A stretch of 49,616 bases of DNA from Nitrospinota bacterium (GTDB lineage: Bacteria > 2-12-FULL-45-22 > JACOWJ01). A model generated the notes under the pieces. That model made no database searches, was not told the DNA's origin, and saw only the letters and a program-made list of their open reading frames with translations. Every line of letters begins with the position of its first letter. Positions within the stretch are counted from its first letter, which is position 1. Below, piece after piece: positions 47,931 to 49,616 of the stretch. Position numbers and translations under genes: made by a program. The stretch lies in NCBI GenBank assembly GCA_016176845.1, contig JACOWJ010000026.1, forward strand, positions 1 through 49,616. Reading direction: 5' to 3'.

Positions 47931-47958
47931 TTGACTTTTGGGAAAAGAGTGGTACAGT
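47931..47958 (+). promoter_or_regulatory. Sigma70 promoter of the dehydrogenase-aldolase operon
   Basis: TTGACT at 47931-47936, 16-nt spacer, TACAGT at 47953-47958. It predicts a leader of about 145 nt, which holds a small hairpin GCGTA/TACGC near 48010. Confidence 0.65.
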
Positions 47959-48108
47959 GTCGATAGGCTTGGTGCCTTGGCGTTGGTTCGTTCCCTCCCC
48001 AGGAGGCCCTGCGTACTGACTACGCTGGGCATACAGCAAAATGAAGGGAAAGCGTCTTATCGCACGTCTTTACCAACCCCCGGGGAAATGATCTGCAGAG
48101 GGATAAAT

Positions 48109-49140
48109 ATGATGCGAATTGCGATGTATTACAACAATCGGGATGTAAGGGCGGAGGAGATGCCGGTTCCAGAAATTGGCCCCGGGGAATTGTTGATTAA
48201 GGTAGCGGCCAGTGGGATTTGTGGCAGCGATGTAATGGAGTGGTATCGGATTCACAAGGCGCCTTTGGTACTGGGACATGAAATTGCCGGCGAAGTCTGC
48301 GCTATCGGAGATGGGGTATCGCGGTATCGGGAAGGCGATCGTGTCTCTGTGGCGCATCATGTCCCATGTAACACTTGTCATTACTGCCTGAACGATCATC
48401 ATACGGTATGCGATACCCTCCGCCAAACCAATTTCGATCCCGGAGGCTTTGCCGAATACATCCGGTTACCGGCGATTAACGTGGACCGTGGGGTGTATCT
48501 CTTGCCCGATGAGGTATCCTTTGAAGAAGGAACCTTTACCGAGCCTTTGGCCTGCGTCCTACGCGGTCAAAAAATGGCCCATATCCAGCCGGGCCAGAGC
48601 GTGCTCATCATGGGGTGTGGAATGGCAGGGCTGCTCCACCTGGAGCTGGCCCGAGCGCAAGGAGCGGGACGCATCATCGCGACCGATATCGCCGAGTATC
48701 GGCTGGAAGCTGCCCGTCGGTTTGGGGCCGAAGTCGCCATCCATGCCCAAGAGGATGTTCCGACTGGGGTTCGAAAAGCCAACCATGGCCGCCTGGCCGA
48801 TCGGGTGTTGGTATGCACGGGGGCCAGCTCGGCGATCGCGCAGGCCTTGCAGTCGGTAGAGCGCGGGGGTACCGTGCTGTTTTTCGCCCCCACCGGACCC
48901 GGGGTCACCATCCCGATTTCGATCAACGAGCTCTTTTTCCGGAACGATATCACCCTGACAACCTCCTATGCCGGGAGTCCCGCAGATTACACCACGGCCG
49001 TGGAGCTGATTCGCTCCCGCAGGGTCCGGGTGCGGGACATGATCACGCATCGGCTAAGCCTGGCAGAAGCCGGTCTCGGGTTTCAACTGGTTGCCCAAGG
49101 TCAGGACTCCATGAAGGTGATTATCGAGCCGCAGCGGTAG
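48109..49140 (+). CDS. Zinc-dependent medium-chain alcohol/polyol dehydrogenase
   Basis: 343 aa from the ATG at 48109 (an ATG follows at 48112), with AGAGGG 6 nt upstream; the longer open frame is untranslated leader. Catalytic zinc ligands Cys38 (GICGSD), His57 and Glu58 (GHE); structural zinc cysteines 87, 90, 93 and 101. Nucleotide-binding GCGMAGLLHLELA and a following TDIAEYR acid suggest NAD(H). The family includes sorbitol, threonine and xylitol dehydrogenases. Paired with an LsrF/DeoC-type aldolase, it probably belongs to a sugar or sugar-phosphate breakdown route; the substrate is not identified. Confidence 0.9.
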   Translation: MMRIAMYYNNRDVRAEEMPVPEIGPGELLIKVAASGICGSDVMEWYRIHKAPLVLGHEIAGEVCAIGDGVSRYREGDRVSVAHHVPCNTCHYCLNDHHTVCDTLRQTNFDPGGFAEYIRLPAINVDRGVYLLPDEVSFEEGTFTEPLACVLRGQKMAHIQPGQSVLIMGCGMAGLLHLELARAQGAGRIIATDIAEYRLEAARRFGAEVAIHAQEDVPTGVRKANHGRLADRVLVCTGASSAIAQALQSVERGGTVLFFAPTGPGVTIPISINELFFRNDITLTTSYAGSPADYTTAVELIRSRRVRVRDMITHRLSLAEAGLGFQLVAQGQDSMKVIIEPQR

Positions 49141-49178
49141 CCTTAAGTTAGGGATCAGGAAGAGGAGGATCATTTAAA

Positions 49179-49616
49179 ATGGACTGGGGAATGAAAAGTC
49201 GCATGTCACAACTGATTCAACCCGACGGTCATTGTTTCTTTTTGCCCATTGACCACGGATATTTTCAAGGGCCCACGGCCAAACTGGAAAGGCCCGGGGA
49301 GACCATTGCGCCTCTTCTCCCTTATTGTGATGCCCTCTTTGTCACCCGTCATCCTTCGGGTTTCTGGCGGCACCAGTATGGTGGGTAAAGATCTGGCCAA
49401 TGAGACGCTCACGACTTCTATCAAAGAAGCCCTCCGGCTGAACGTTGCCGCAGTCGGTATTTCTGTCTTCGTGGGGAGCGATTACGAGCACCAAACCTTA
49501 TCGAATTTAGCAAAGCTGGTCAATGAGGCCGAGGAGTATGGTATCCCTGTAATGGCCGTTACCGCAGTAGGTAGGGAGCTGGAAAAACGAGATGCTCGCT
49601 ATCTGGCATTGAGCTG
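49179..49616 (+). pseudogene. LsrF/DeoC-family aldolase, frameshifted and cut by window edge
   Basis: Starts at an ATG with GGAGG upstream. Frame 1 (49179-49388) reads MDWGMKSRMSQLIQPDGHCF... up to PYCDALFVTR and then goes out of frame to a TAA. The correct continuation lies in another frame from about 49350 (ILRVSGGTSMVGKDL, then GISVFVGSDYEHQTLSNLA and MAVTAVGRELEKRDARY). Compared with LsrF from memory, about 14 residues between VTR and ILR are missing. So there is a deletion plus frameshift in one spot. The family contains class I aldolases and thiolases. Either a true pseudogene or a sequencing/assembly error. Confidence 0.8.

Noticed and set aside
47832-48032. Minus-strand 66-codon ORF
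   Set aside because: No ribosome site, overlaps the dehydrogenase promoter and leader, no family resemblance.

Overview
This 49.6 kb window comes from a bacterial chromosome of moderately high GC content. About 37 kb of it is one long, leftward (minus-strand) housekeeping block that joins four operons usually seen as separate units: tRNA(Thr-Tyr-Gly-Thr)-rpmG-tRNA(Trp)-secE-nusG, rplKAJL-rpoBC, the str operon (rpsL-rpsG-fusA-tuf), and the S10-spc-alpha clusters down to rplQ. The cluster continues into a phosphoglucose/phosphomannose isomerase-like gene, lepA and lepB. Gene order, the UpxY/RfaH-type NusG paralogue, FmdB/MogA/Nfu small genes, zinc-binding forms of S4, S14, L33, L36 and L24, and a cysteine-rich EF-Tu insert fit a deltaproteobacterium-like lineage (Desulfobacterota, NC10 or a neighbouring candidate phylum). 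This placement is inference; no 16S gene is present.

Layout, left to right. 1-65 is the start of a class-V aminotransferase running off the left edge. 66-311 is its leader, with a promoter-like site and an intrinsic terminator. 312-3058 holds a NusG-like antiterminator, an RDD membrane protein, an acidic zinc-ribbon protein and an OB-fold lipoprotein. 3059-3644 is mostly non-coding, with a hairpin leader, a REP-like palindrome and a possible relic ORF. 3645-40760 is the housekeeping superoperon. Two strong sigma70 promoters are visible, one before the tRNA cluster (40732-40760) and one before rpsL (27924-27951). 40859-44691 is PIN/TRAM-ispD-ispF-cysS (minus), with overlapping starts and stops. 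44864-46021 is alanine dehydrogenase (plus), which meets nfu tail to tail. 45997-47749 is a minus-strand group: talC/fsa-type transaldolase, fmdB and mogA, plus nfu with its own promoter. 48109 to the end (plus) is a zinc-dependent sugar/polyol-type dehydrogenase followed by an LsrF/DeoC-family aldolase that is frameshifted and cut by the window edge.

The most unusual feature is what sits between the genes of the superoperon. At least nine intercistronic gaps carry palindromic cassettes that begin 0 to about 20 nt after an upstream stop codon. They belong to several unrelated sequence families: convergent heptamer arrays of ACTTTGC or TAATCCC type, two copies of an element ending in CTATCCG, and copies sharing an 18-mer that contains GGGCATTTTCACGG. 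Separately, the 5' leaders of rplK and rplL share a 43-nt motif (34/43 identical, by my hand alignment). These are either mobile palindromes tolerated only at stop codons, or a layer of post-transcriptional control in the ribosomal superoperon. The sequence alone does not decide.
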